64,000 bases of DNA, taken from Pimelobacter simplex (GTDB taxonomy: Bacteria; Actinomycetota; Actinomycetes; Propionibacteriales; Nocardioidaceae). The translations under genes and the position numbers were made by a program. The notes under the pieces were generated by a model. That model was not told the origin of the DNA. It saw only the letters and a list, made by a program, of their open reading frames with translations, and did no database searches. Shown here one piece after another: positions 32,954 through 42,215 of this stretch. The stretch spans positions 62,001 to 126,000 of the forward strand of contig JADCLI010000011.1 in NCBI GenBank assembly GCA_016803235.1, written 5' to 3'. Positions within the stretch are counted from its first letter, which is position 1. The number at the start of each line of letters is the position of its first letter.

Positions 32954-33835
32954 ATGGACTCTGCACTCGTGTCGGTCGGGCTGCCGGCCGCGCTCGCGAT
33001 CATCATGTTCGGCCTCGGCCTCGCGCTGACCGTCGACGACTTCCGCCGGATCGCCCGGACACCGCTCCCGGTCGGCGTCGCGCTCGCCGCCCAGCTCGTC
33101 GTCCTGCCGGCGGTCTGCTTCGGGCTGGTGCTGGCCCTCGACCTCGACCCGATCCTCGCGGTCGGGATGATGTTGCTCGCGGCCTCGCCGGGAGGCACCA
33201 CCGCCAATCTCTTCAGCCACCTGTTCCGCGGCGACGTCGCCCTCAACATCACGCTGACCGCCGTCAACTCGCTGGTCGCGGTGGTGAGCCTGCCGCTGGT
33301 CGTGAACTTCGCGGTCGGCTGGTTCGACCCGCCGGGCGCCGAGGACATCGGTCTGCAGCTGGCCAAGACCGCCCAGGTCTTCGCGATCGTGCTGGTGCCC
33401 GTGGCGCTCGGGATGCTGGTGCGCCGCTCCTCCCCCGGGTTCGCGGCACGCGCCGACCGGCCGGTGCGGGTCGCCTCGGCCGTCGTGCTCGCCCTGGTGA
33501 TCGGGGGCGCGCTGATCGGGGAGCGGGAGAGCCTCGCCGACTACATCGCCGACGTCGGGGTCGCCACGACCGTGTTCTGCGCCCTGAGCCTGAGCCTCGG
33601 CTACCTCCTCCCGCGGGCGTGCGGGGTCGCCGAGAGGCAGGCGCTCGCGGCCGCCTTCGAGGTCGGGATCCACAACAGCACGCTGGCCATCGCCGTGGCC
33701 CTGAGCGTCCTCGACAACGACACCCTCGCGGTGCCGGCGGCGGTGTACGGCGTGCTGATGTTCCCGCTCGCCCTGCTGGCCGGCTGGCTGCTCACAGGCT
33801 CCCGCAGCGATCGTCGCGCCGACGTCGTCCGGTGA
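32954..33835 (+). CDS. Bile acid:sodium symporter family (BASS) transporter
   Basis: 293 residues, about nine or ten transmembrane helices. It carries family features: FGLGLALTVDDFRRIARTPLPV at the start, MLLAASPGGTTANLFSHLFRGDVALNITLTAVNSLVAVVSLP, and AAFEVGIHNSTLAIAVALSVL near the C terminus. Likely a sodium-coupled importer of an organic anion; substrate unknown. ATG preceded by GGAGGGAAG. 52 bp upstream of gltA on the same strand, but gltA has its own promoter. Confidence 0.9.
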   Translation: MDSALVSVGLPAALAIIMFGLGLALTVDDFRRIARTPLPVGVALAAQLVVLPAVCFGLVLALDLDPILAVGMMLLAASPGGTTANLFSHLFRGDVALNITLTAVNSLVAVVSLPLVVNFAVGWFDPPGAEDIGLQLAKTAQVFAIVLVPVALGMLVRRSSPGFAARADRPVRVASAVVLALVIGGALIGERESLADYIADVGVATTVFCALSLSLGYLLPRACGVAERQALAAAFEVGIHNSTLAIAVALSVLDNDTLAVPAAVYGVLMFPLALLAGWLLTGSRSDRRADVVR

Positions 33836-33853
33836 GAAATCGGACACCGCCTT

Positions 33854-33881
33854 TTGGCACGGTGACGTGGGCGACTAGGTT
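33854..33881 (+). promoter_or_regulatory. Leaderless promoter of gltA
   Basis: TTGGCA (33854-33859), 16 nt, TAGGTT (33876-33881). The gltA GTG begins 7 nt later, exactly where transcription should start, and there is no usable Shine-Dalgarno. A leaderless mRNA is predicted. Confidence 0.65.
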
Positions 33882-33887
33882 GCAAGG

Positions 33888-35177
<1,290 letters not shown>

Positions 35178-35200
35178 AGCCAGCCGCCTGAGGCCTGTCT

Positions 35201-35229
35201 CGACCCCGGTCACCTGGTGACCGGGGTCG
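35201..35229. terminator. Bidirectional terminator between gltA and the M1 aminopeptidase gene
   Basis: CGACCCCGGTCACC and GGTGACCGGGGTCG form a 13- to 14-bp perfect stem with a minimal loop, followed on the plus strand by TTTC. It lies between two convergent genes (stops at 35177 and 35248) and can serve both. Confidence 0.88.
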
Positions 35230-35247
35230 TTTCGCGTCCGGGGCCGC

Positions 35248-36549
35248 TCAGCCCTTCGGGTACGGCGGCAGCGCGGCGTCGTACAGCCACGGGCGCAGCA
35301 GCGCGGCGACGTCGGTGCCCGTGTGCGCGGACGCGAAGCCGAGGAACTCGCCCGTGGTGACCGACTCCCCCGTGCGGGCGGCGGCCCAGTCCCGCAGGAC
35401 GGCGAAGAAGGCGTCGTCGCCGACCGCCAGGCGCAGGGCGTGGAGGGTGAGGGCGCCCCGCTTGTAGACGCGGTCGTCGAACATCAGCTTCGGACCGGGG
35501 TCGGCGAGCACGAGGTCCTGCTCGAGGTCCGCGAGCCGTTCGTGGTGGTGGCGGGCCCACTCGTCGCAGGTCCGGGGCCCGCCGCTCTCCTCCGACCACA
35601 GCCACTCGGCGTAGCAGGCGAAGCCCTCGTGCAGCCAGATGTCCTGCCACTGCCGCAGGGTGACGGCGTTGCCGTACCACTGGTGGGCGAGCTCGTGGGC
35701 GATCAGCCGCACCTGCGACCAGTCGGAGGAGCAGAAGTTGCGGCCGAAGGTCGACAGGCCTTGGCTCTCGAGGGGGATCTCGAGGTCGTCGTCGGTGACG
35801 ACGGCGGCGTACGCGTCGAAGGGGTAGGGACCGAAGACCCGCTCGAAGAAGGCGAGCATCGCCGGCTGCTGGTCGAAGGAGTCCTCTAGGTCGGCGTCCG
35901 GGGGCCCGATGGTGCGGGTGCGGGCGTCGTGCTCGGTGGTGGTGTAGCGGCCGATCTGCACGGTCGCCAAGTAGGTCGCCATCGGCCGGTCCATCACCCA
36001 GGTCCAGCTCTCGACGCTCGCGCGGCGCTGGTGGCCGACGAGGTTGCCGTTGGCGACCACGACGTAGCCGGTGGGTGCGGCGAGGGCGATCCGGTAGGTC
36101 GCCTTGTCGTCGGGCCGGTCGTTGCACGGGAACCAGGTGGGCGCGCCGTGCGGCTGCGCGGCGACGATGACGCCGTCCTCGAGCTCCTCCCAGCCGGCGT
36201 CGCCGTGGTGCTCGGCGACCAAGGGTCTCGGCGATCCGCCGTACGCGACCGTGAGTGTCAGCGACGTGCCCGCGGCGACCGGGCGCTCGAGCTGCAGCAC
36301 CAGCCGGTGGTCGCGGGCCGACCACTTCTTGGTGCGGGCGCCGTCGAGGCGCAGCTTCGACACGCGCAGGTGCGCGAGGTCGAGCACCAGCCGGGCGGTC
36401 TGCTCGCGGACGACGAGGTCGAGCACCGCGGTGCCGTTGAGGCGGTTGCCGTCGGGGACGTAGACCAGGTCGAGGTCGTAGTGCCGGACGGCGTACGACG
36501 GGTCGCCGTGGCCGGGCACGTAGGGGTCGGCGGTGGGCAGGCTCGACAC
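35248..36549 (-). CDS. Short M1-family zinc aminopeptidase
   Basis: 433 residues, only the N-terminal saddle and catalytic domains of the M1 family (full-length PepN is about 850). The zinc site is HELAHQWYGN at 285-294 with the third ligand Glu308 in WLHEGFA. The substrate-recognition GAMEN motif is replaced by LESQG (260-264). No signal peptide. The GTG at 36547-36549 has GAGG 9 nt upstream and starts cleanly after the neighbouring gene. It lies 11 bp downstream of the Pls-type synthetase on the same strand, so both are almost certainly one operon. In epsilon-poly-lysine producing Streptomyces the polymer-degrading enzyme (Pld) is a zinc aminopeptidase of this general kind, so a role in trimming or detoxifying the product of the synthetase is a reasonable inference. 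Confidence 0.88.
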   Translation of the reverse strand: MSSLPTADPYVPGHGDPSYAVRHYDLDLVYVPDGNRLNGTAVLDLVVREQTARLVLDLAHLRVSKLRLDGARTKKWSARDHRLVLQLERPVAAGTSLTLTVAYGGSPRPLVAEHHGDAGWEELEDGVIVAAQPHGAPTWFPCNDRPDDKATYRIALAAPTGYVVVANGNLVGHQRRASVESWTWVMDRPMATYLATVQIGRYTTTEHDARTRTIGPPDADLEDSFDQQPAMLAFFERVFGPYPFDAYAAVVTDDDLEIPLESQGLSTFGRNFCSSDWSQVRLIAHELAHQWYGNAVTLRQWQDIWLHEGFACYAEWLWSEESGGPRTCDEWARHHHERLADLEQDLVLADPGPKLMFDDRVYKRGALTLHALRLAVGDDAFFAVLRDWAAARTGESVTTGEFLGFASAHTGTDVAALLRPWLYDAALPPYPKG

Positions 36550-36560
36550 GGAGAACGACC

Positions 36561-39500
36561 TCAGTCGGCCCAGGGACCGATGGGGTTGCCGATCCAGCGC
36601 GTCTTGTCCGGCACGGACTCCCCCCTCATCACCAACGACACCGGCCCGACCGTAGCGTGCTTGCCCAACGAGGCGGCAGGCAGCACCACGGAGTTGGGGC
36701 CGACGGTGGCGCCGCGGTGCAGCCGGACCGTGTCGGTCGCGAGCAGCCGGTCGTGGAACAGGTGGGTCTGCACGACGCTGCCCTGGTTGACGGTCGCGCC
36801 GTCGCCGAGGTCGACGAGGTCGGGCTCGGGCAGCCAGTACGACTCGCACCACACCCCGCGACCGACCTTCGCCCCCATCGCCCGGAACCACACGGCGATC
36901 AGCGGCGACCCGGTCGCGAGACCGGCGAACCACGGCGTCGCGACGACCTCGACGAAGGTGTCGGCGAGCTCGTTGCGCCACACGAACGAGCTCCACAGCG
37001 GGTGCGAGCCGGCGCGGACCCGGCCCACCAGCAGCCACTTCGCGAGGACCGCGACGACGCCGGCGACGAGGCCGGCCGCCCACAGCAGCAGCGGTACGGC
37101 GAGCACGCCGGCCAGCGCCCCCTGGCGGTCCCCCACGGCGAGGGTCCCCAGCACCACCGCGAGGTGCAGGGCCACGGCGAGCGTGACGGGCAGCAGGCGT
37201 GCGATCTCCCAGCAGGCGCGGGCGACCTTGAGCCGGGCGGGCGGGGCGTAGGTCCGCTCGTCGGCAGAGCCCTGGGCGGCGCGCCGCAACGGGGCGGGCG
37301 GGCTGCCGAGCCAGGACTCGCCGGCCTTGACCCTGCCGCGGGCCGGGGCGGCCGAGAGGACCGCGACGAGCGAGCGCTTCGGCACCTTCCGGCCGGGGGC
37401 GGCCATCGCCGAGTTGCCGACGAAGGCCCGCTTGCCGACCTTGACCCGCTCGGCGCGCAGCCAGCCGCCGCCGAGCTCGTAGCCGCCGATCAGGGTGTCG
37501 TCGGCGAGGAAGGCCTGGTCGCTGACGGTGACCAGCGACGGGATCATCAGCGCGGTGGAGGCCTCGACGTCCTTGCCGATCCTTGCCCCGAGCAGGCGCA
37601 GCCAGCCGGGTGTCAGCTGCGAGCTGTAGAGCGGGAACAGCCAGGTCCGGGCCTCGTCGAGCACCCGGATCGTCGACCACACGCACAGCGCCGGGCGGCT
37701 CTGCAGCGGGTGGGCGCCGGCCTTCACGCCGAGCCCGAGCAGCCGCACGGCGCCGAGGACGAGGGCGGCGAGGACGACGCAGCCGGCCAGCACCGCGGGC
37801 ACCAGCCAGGGCGCCAGCGCGGCGGCAGCGTCGCCGGCGCCGGTGGTGCTGCCGACGTCGGCCAGCAGCAGGACCGGGACGGCCACCACCAGCACCGCGA
37901 TCGCCGGCAGGCAGGACAGCAGGCCGGCCACGGCGCCGTACGCGACCGCCCAGGAGCGCAGCGAGCGCCGTGAGGCCGGCGGCCGCTCGGCCCACGGCCC
38001 GCGCGCCGCGGAGCTCATCCGGACCGCGGGGGCGCCGGACCAGAACTCGCCGGCCGGCACCTCGCCGAACACCGCCGAGCCGGGAGCCACCTCGGCGTCG
38101 TCGCCGACGACCGCGCCGGGGCACAGCATCGACCGGGTGCCGACCCGGGCGTTGCGCCCGATCCGGATGCCGCCGACGTGGAGGGTGTCGCCGTCGATCC
38201 AGTAGCCGGTCAGGTCGACCTCGGGCTCGACCGAGGCGCCCTTGCCGACGCTCAGGTGGCCGGTGACGGGCGGCAGCGAGTGGAGGTCGGCGCCCCGGGC
38301 GACCCTGGCACCGAGGAGCCGGGCGTACCAGGTGATGTACGGCGCCCCGGCGAGCCGGGTCGCGCCGAGCTCGTCGGCCAGCCGCTCGGCCGTCCAGATC
38401 CGCAGGTGGACCTTGCCACCGCGCGGGTACGCGCCCGGCCGGACGCCGTGGAGCACCGCCCGGGCGAGCTTGGCGGCCACGAACATCCGTCCCGGCGGGC
38501 TGACGAAGACGACGAGGAGCAGGGCCAGCACCCACCACGGGGTGACCGGCAGCCAGGCGACGCCGAGGACGTCGTGCCCGAGCCGCGCGAGGGTCAGGAT
38601 CGCGGCGATCCACCGCGGCGCGGCCAGTGCACGCAGCAACGGGATCGCGAGCACCTGGCCGGCCTGGGTCTTGACCGGGATCGGCTGCACCTTGCGGCTC
38701 TGCTCGGACAGCGCCGTCGGCTCGAGCGAGTCGAGGAAGCCGGCGAGGCCCGCGACCGTCGGCCTCTCGTAGAGGTCGGCGACGGTGAGCTCGGCGTGGT
38801 CGGCACGCAGCAGGGTGACCACCTGGGCGGCGGTCAGGCTGCCGCCGCCGAGGTCGAAGAAGTCCGACTCCGGGCCGTCCGGCGCCGCGCCGATCACCTT
38901 CTGCCAGACCTCCGCGATCCGGGCCGCGGTGCCGTGCAGGCCCGCGTCGGCGGGGTCGGCGACGGCCAGTGGCCAGGGAAGTGCGTCGCGGTCGACCTTG
39001 CCGGAGGTGCGGGTCGGGATGTCGTCGACGACCGCGAGCCGGGGAACGAGGGCCGCCGGCATCGTGGACCGCAAGTGCGCGGTGGCGGCGGCGGCGTCGT
39101 ACTCCGTGGTGGTCGTGACGTAGCCGACGAGGAGCTGGTTGCCCGTGCTGGTGCGGCGCACGGCGGCCGCGGCCGCGCTCACGCCCGGCAGCGCGAGCAG
39201 CGCGGAGTCGATCTCGCCGAGCTCGATCCGGCGACCGCCGACCTTGACCTGGTCGTCGGCGCGGCCGGCGAAGAGCAGGCCCGCGGCGTCGTTGACGACG
39301 ATGTCGCCGCTGCGGTAGGCACGCTCCCAGCCGAGCGTCGGCATGGGTGCGTACTTCTCGGCGTCCTTGGCGGGATCGAGGTAGCGGGCCAGGCCGACGC
39401 CGCCGATGATCAGCTCGCCGCGCTCGCCCTGCCCCACGGGCTCGCCGGTCGCCGGGTCGACCACCACCAGGTCCCAGCCGGCCAGCGGCAAGCCGATCCG

Positions 39501-40418
39501 GACCGGGCCCGCGGCGTCGACGAGCGCGCCGCAGGCGACCACCGTGGCCTCGGTCGGCCCGTAGGTGTTCCACACCTCGCGACCGGGCCGGGCCAGGCGG
39601 GCGGCCAGCTCGGGCGGCAGCGCCTCGCCGCCGAGGATGAGCAGCCGGACCCGCTCGAGCGCGTCGTCGGGCCACAGGCTGACCAGGGTCGGGACGGTGG
39701 ACACGACGGTGATGTCGTTGGCGGTCAGCCAGGGGCCGACGTCGACGCCGCTGCGCACCAGGGCGCGGGGCGCGGGGACCAGGCAGGCGCCGTACCGCCA
39801 GGCCAGCCACATCTCCTCGCAGCTGGCGTCGAAGGCGACGCTGAGCCCGGCCATCACCCGGTCGGCCGGGCCGACCGGCGCGTCCTGCAGGAACATCAGC
39901 GACTCGGCGTCGACGAAGGCCGCGGCGTTGCGGTGGGTCACGGCGACGCCCTTGGGGGTGCCGGTCGAGCCGGACGTGAAGATCACCCAGGCGTCGTCGT
40001 CCGGCGTGGGGTCGCGGCGCGCCCGGGGGGCGGCGTCGCGGCGGGACTCGATGACCAGGCCGGCGCCGACGAGCGCGGCGACCTGCGCCTCGCCGAAGAC
40101 CAACCGGGCCCGCTCCTCCGGGTCGTCCGCGTCGACCGGCACATAGGCCGCTCCGGCGAAGAGGATCCCCATGATCGCGACGTACAGGTCGGTCGTGCCC
40201 GACGGCAGCCGGACCCCGACCTTGTCGCCCGGCCCGATCCCCAGCTCGGCGAGCTCGAGCGCCACGGTCTCGGCGGCCTCGGCGAACTCGGCGTAGGTCA
40301 CCGTGTCGTTGCCGCTGTCGAGGGCCATCGCGTCCGGGTGGTCGGCCGCCGTGCGTCGGAAGACGTCCACGAGCGTGCGCGGCGCGGGTACCTCCGCGCC
40401 GCGGAGCAGGGGATTCAC
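36561..40418 (-). CDS. Pls-type single-module peptide synthetase (poly-amino-acid synthase-like)
   Basis: 1285 residues with the domain order of epsilon-poly-L-lysine synthase. Adenylation domain about 15-480: A3 FTSGSTGTPKGV (147-158), A5 NTYGPTEATV, A7 YRSGDIV, A8 RADDQVKVGGRRIELGEID, A10 Lys474. Carrier domain 495-560 with phosphopantetheine Ser527 in FFDLGGGSL. The rest alternates pairs of transmembrane helices with hexapeptide-repeat (left-handed beta-helix) segments such as VGKGASVEPEVDLTGYW, RIGRNARVGTRSMLCPGAVVGDDAEV and GATVGPNSVVLPAASLGKHATVGP, the tandem soluble domains that in Pls join monomers without a classical condensation domain. Pocket residues read as Asp197, Ala198, Glu201, Ser240, Ile261, Gly263, Thr285, Val293, Val294, Lys474; Glu201 favours a cationic substrate. 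The GTG at 40416-40418 gives the family N terminus; the ribosome binding site is weak. Product unproven. Confidence 0.9.
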   Translation of the reverse strand: MNPLLRGAEVPAPRTLVDVFRRTAADHPDAMALDSGNDTVTYAEFAEAAETVALELAELGIGPGDKVGVRLPSGTTDLYVAIMGILFAGAAYVPVDADDPEERARLVFGEAQVAALVGAGLVIESRRDAAPRARRDPTPDDDAWVIFTSGSTGTPKGVAVTHRNAAAFVDAESLMFLQDAPVGPADRVMAGLSVAFDASCEEMWLAWRYGACLVPAPRALVRSGVDVGPWLTANDITVVSTVPTLVSLWPDDALERVRLLILGGEALPPELAARLARPGREVWNTYGPTEATVVACGALVDAAGPVRIGLPLAGWDLVVVDPATGEPVGQGERGELIIGGVGLARYLDPAKDAEKYAPMPTLGWERAYRSGDIVVNDAAGLLFAGRADDQVKVGGRRIELGEIDSALLALPGVSAAAAAVRRTSTGNQLLVGYVTTTTEYDAAAATAHLRSTMPAALVPRLAVVDDIPTRTSGKVDRDALPWPLAVADPADAGLHGTAARIAEVWQKVIGAAPDGPESDFFDLGGGSLTAAQVVTLLRADHAELTVADLYERPTVAGLAGFLDSLEPTALSEQSRKVQPIPVKTQAGQVLAIPLLRALAAPRWIAAILTLARLGHDVLGVAWLPVTPWWVLALLLVVFVSPPGRMFVAAKLARAVLHGVRPGAYPRGGKVHLRIWTAERLADELGATRLAGAPYITWYARLLGARVARGADLHSLPPVTGHLSVGKGASVEPEVDLTGYWIDGDTLHVGGIRIGRNARVGTRSMLCPGAVVGDDAEVAPGSAVFGEVPAGEFWSGAPAVRMSSAARGPWAERPPASRRSLRSWAVAYGAVAGLLSCLPAIAVLVVAVPVLLLADVGSTTGAGDAAAALAPWLVPAVLAGCVVLAALVLGAVRLLGLGVKAGAHPLQSRPALCVWSTIRVLDEARTWLFPLYSSQLTPGWLRLLGARIGKDVEASTALMIPSLVTVSDQAFLADDTLIGGYELGGGWLRAERVKVGKRAFVGNSAMAAPGRKVPKRSLVAVLSAAPARGRVKAGESWLGSPPAPLRRAAQGSADERTYAPPARLKVARACWEIARLLPVTLAVALHLAVVLGTLAVGDRQGALAGVLAVPLLLWAAGLVAGVVAVLAKWLLVGRVRAGSHPLWSSFVWRNELADTFVEVVATPWFAGLATGSPLIAVWFRAMGAKVGRGVWCESYWLPEPDLVDLGDGATVNQGSVVQTHLFHDRLLATDTVRLHRGATVGPNSVVLPAASLGKHATVGPVSLVMRGESVPDKTRWIGNPIGPWAD

Positions 40419-40484
40419 CTCTCGATCGTCGTCGACGGAGGTGAACGGAGAGTGGCGCGCCGGGGCGCGGCTGGTTGTGCGGCC

Positions 40485-40502
40485 TTGTGACCTGGGACAC
40501 AA
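40485..40502. promoter_or_regulatory. CRP/FNR-like palindrome between the synthetase and acyl-CoA synthetase genes
   Basis: TTGTGACCTGGGACACAA is an imperfect 18-bp palindrome (14 of 18 positions symmetric). Its core TGTGA-N6-ACACA differs by one base from the CRP-type consensus TGTGA-N6-TCACA. It lies 9 bp before the acyl-CoA synthetase start and 67 bp before the divergent synthetase start, so it could act on both. Confidence 0.5.
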
Positions 40503-40510
40503 TCTGCGAG

Positions 40511-42148
40511 GTGAGCGCGACGACGGAGTCCGAGTCCCCCGCCCCTGCCACCACCCGTGCATGGCCGCCGGCCACGCCGCCCGAGCCGACCTACGTCGAG
40601 GACCGGCTCAACTACTGGGCGGAGGCCACGCCGGACGCCGAGGCGATGACCTACCTCGGCCGCACCTGGACCTGGCGGGAGTGGCACGACCGCGTGCACC
40701 GCGCGGCCGGCGGGCTGCGCGACCTCGGCATCGCCCGTGGGGACGTCGTGGCCTTCCTCGACAAGAACCACCCGGCCTGCGTGGAGATCAGCCTCGCCGC
40801 CGGCTCGATCGGCGCGGCCAACGCGATCATCAACTGGCGCTCGGCGGGCGACGAGATCGACTACGCCGTCAACGACTCGGGCGCCAAGGTCCTCTTCGTC
40901 GGCCGCGAGCTGATGCCGACCATCGAGGCGATCCGCGACCGGTTGCCGGGAGTCCACACGATCATCGAGGTCACCCCCGAGGGCGGCGAGGACGACCCCT
41001 ACGAGCAGTTCCTCGCCTCGTCCACGCCCTGCGACGACGGGCCCGACGTGCTCGAGGACGACGTCTGCCTGGTGATGTACTCCTCCGGCACGACCGGCCG
41101 GCCCAAGGGCGTCATGCTCACCCATCGCAACATGGTCCGGCACACCATCAACGGCCACGACGGCTGGGCGTTCGAGCCCGGCGACAAGTCGATGGTCGCC
41201 ATGCCGCTCTTCCACGTCGGCGGGTCGTCGTACGTCCTGTTCGGCATCCACGACGGCATCCCCAGCGTGATGACCCGGGAGCCCGACGCCGCCTCGCTGG
41301 CCGGCGCGATCATGGCCGGCGCCAACCGCACCTTCCTCGTGCCGGCCGTCCTCGCCCAGGTGCTGCAGGCCGGTCCGGACGCGATCAAGCTCTTCGGGCT
41401 GCTCAAGACCTACACCTACGGCGCCGCGCCGATGCCGCCGCCGCTGCTGCGGGCCGCGATGGAGGCCTGGCCCGACACCGACTTCATCCAGGTCTACGGG
41501 CTCACCGAGGTCGCCGGCGTCGCCACCCACCTGATGCCCGAGGACCACCGCACCGCCGAGTCGTCGGGCCACCCCGAGCGGCTGGTCTCGGCCGGCAAGC
41601 CGCTGCCCGAGTGCGAGGTCCGGATCGTCGACCCGGCCACCCTGTCCGACGTCGGGGTCGGCGAGCACGGCGAGATCTGGCTCAGGACGCCGCAGCTGAT
41701 GAAGGGCTTCCTCAACAAACCGGAGGCCACCGCCGAGGTGATCACCGCCGACGGCTGGTTCCGCACCGGCGACATGGGCCACGTCGACGAGGACGGCTAC
41801 GTCTTCGTCTCCGACCGGCTCAAGGACATGATCATCACGGGCGGGGAGAACGTGTACTCCCCCGAGGTCGAGCGGGTCCTCTCCGAGCACCCGGGCGTCC
41901 TCGAGGTCGCCGTGATCGGCGTACCGGACCCGACCTGGGGCGAGTCGGTCAAGGCCGTCGTCGCGCTGCGCGAGGGCTCGGACGCCAGCGAGGTCGAGCT
42001 GATCGAGTGGACCCGCGAGCGGCTCGCGCACTTCAAGGCGCCCAAGTCGGTCGACATCATCGCCGCGCTGCCCCGCAACCCCACGGGCAAGATCCTCAAG
42101 CGGGAGCTGCGCAAGCCGTACTGGGAGGAGCAGGAGCGGCAGGTCTGA
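40511..42148 (+). CDS. Acyl-CoA synthetase (AMP-forming), FadD-like
   Basis: Activates a carboxylic acid to its CoA thioester via an acyl-adenylate. 545 residues from the GTG at 40511. ANL-superfamily motifs: YSSGTTGRPKGVMLTHRN, YGLTEVAGVAT, GWFRTGDMGHVDEDGYVFVSDRLKDMIITGGENVYSPEVE, and the catalytic Lys in PRNPTGKILKREL. Closest in look to medium/long-chain fatty-acyl-CoA synthetases; chain length unknown. An earlier in-frame start at 40475 is possible but would place the CRP-like site inside the gene. Divergent from the Pls-type gene with 92 bp between starts. Confidence 0.9.
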   Translation: MSATTESESPAPATTRAWPPATPPEPTYVEDRLNYWAEATPDAEAMTYLGRTWTWREWHDRVHRAAGGLRDLGIARGDVVAFLDKNHPACVEISLAAGSIGAANAIINWRSAGDEIDYAVNDSGAKVLFVGRELMPTIEAIRDRLPGVHTIIEVTPEGGEDDPYEQFLASSTPCDDGPDVLEDDVCLVMYSSGTTGRPKGVMLTHRNMVRHTINGHDGWAFEPGDKSMVAMPLFHVGGSSYVLFGIHDGIPSVMTREPDAASLAGAIMAGANRTFLVPAVLAQVLQAGPDAIKLFGLLKTYTYGAAPMPPPLLRAAMEAWPDTDFIQVYGLTEVAGVATHLMPEDHRTAESSGHPERLVSAGKPLPECEVRIVDPATLSDVGVGEHGEIWLRTPQLMKGFLNKPEATAEVITADGWFRTGDMGHVDEDGYVFVSDRLKDMIITGGENVYSPEVERVLSEHPGVLEVAVIGVPDPTWGESVKAVVALREGSDASEVELIEWTRERLAHFKAPKSVDIIAALPRNPTGKILKRELRKPYWEEQERQV

Positions 42149-42215
42149 GGCCACTCATCAGAACTCCTCACCGCGTCCTCAGACGGATCACAGGGACGCT
42201 CCGCACGATGGGAGC

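Noticed and set aside
40475..40510. Upstream start for the acyl-CoA synthetase
   Set aside because: It would add 12 non-conserved residues and place the palindromic regulatory site within the coding region; the GTG at 40511 fits better.
36550..40575. A 1775-codon minus-strand frame joining the M1 peptidase to its upstream sequence
   Set aside because: The upstream part is an out-of-frame shadow of the synthetase gene; the peptidase has its own GTG and ribosome binding site at 36549.
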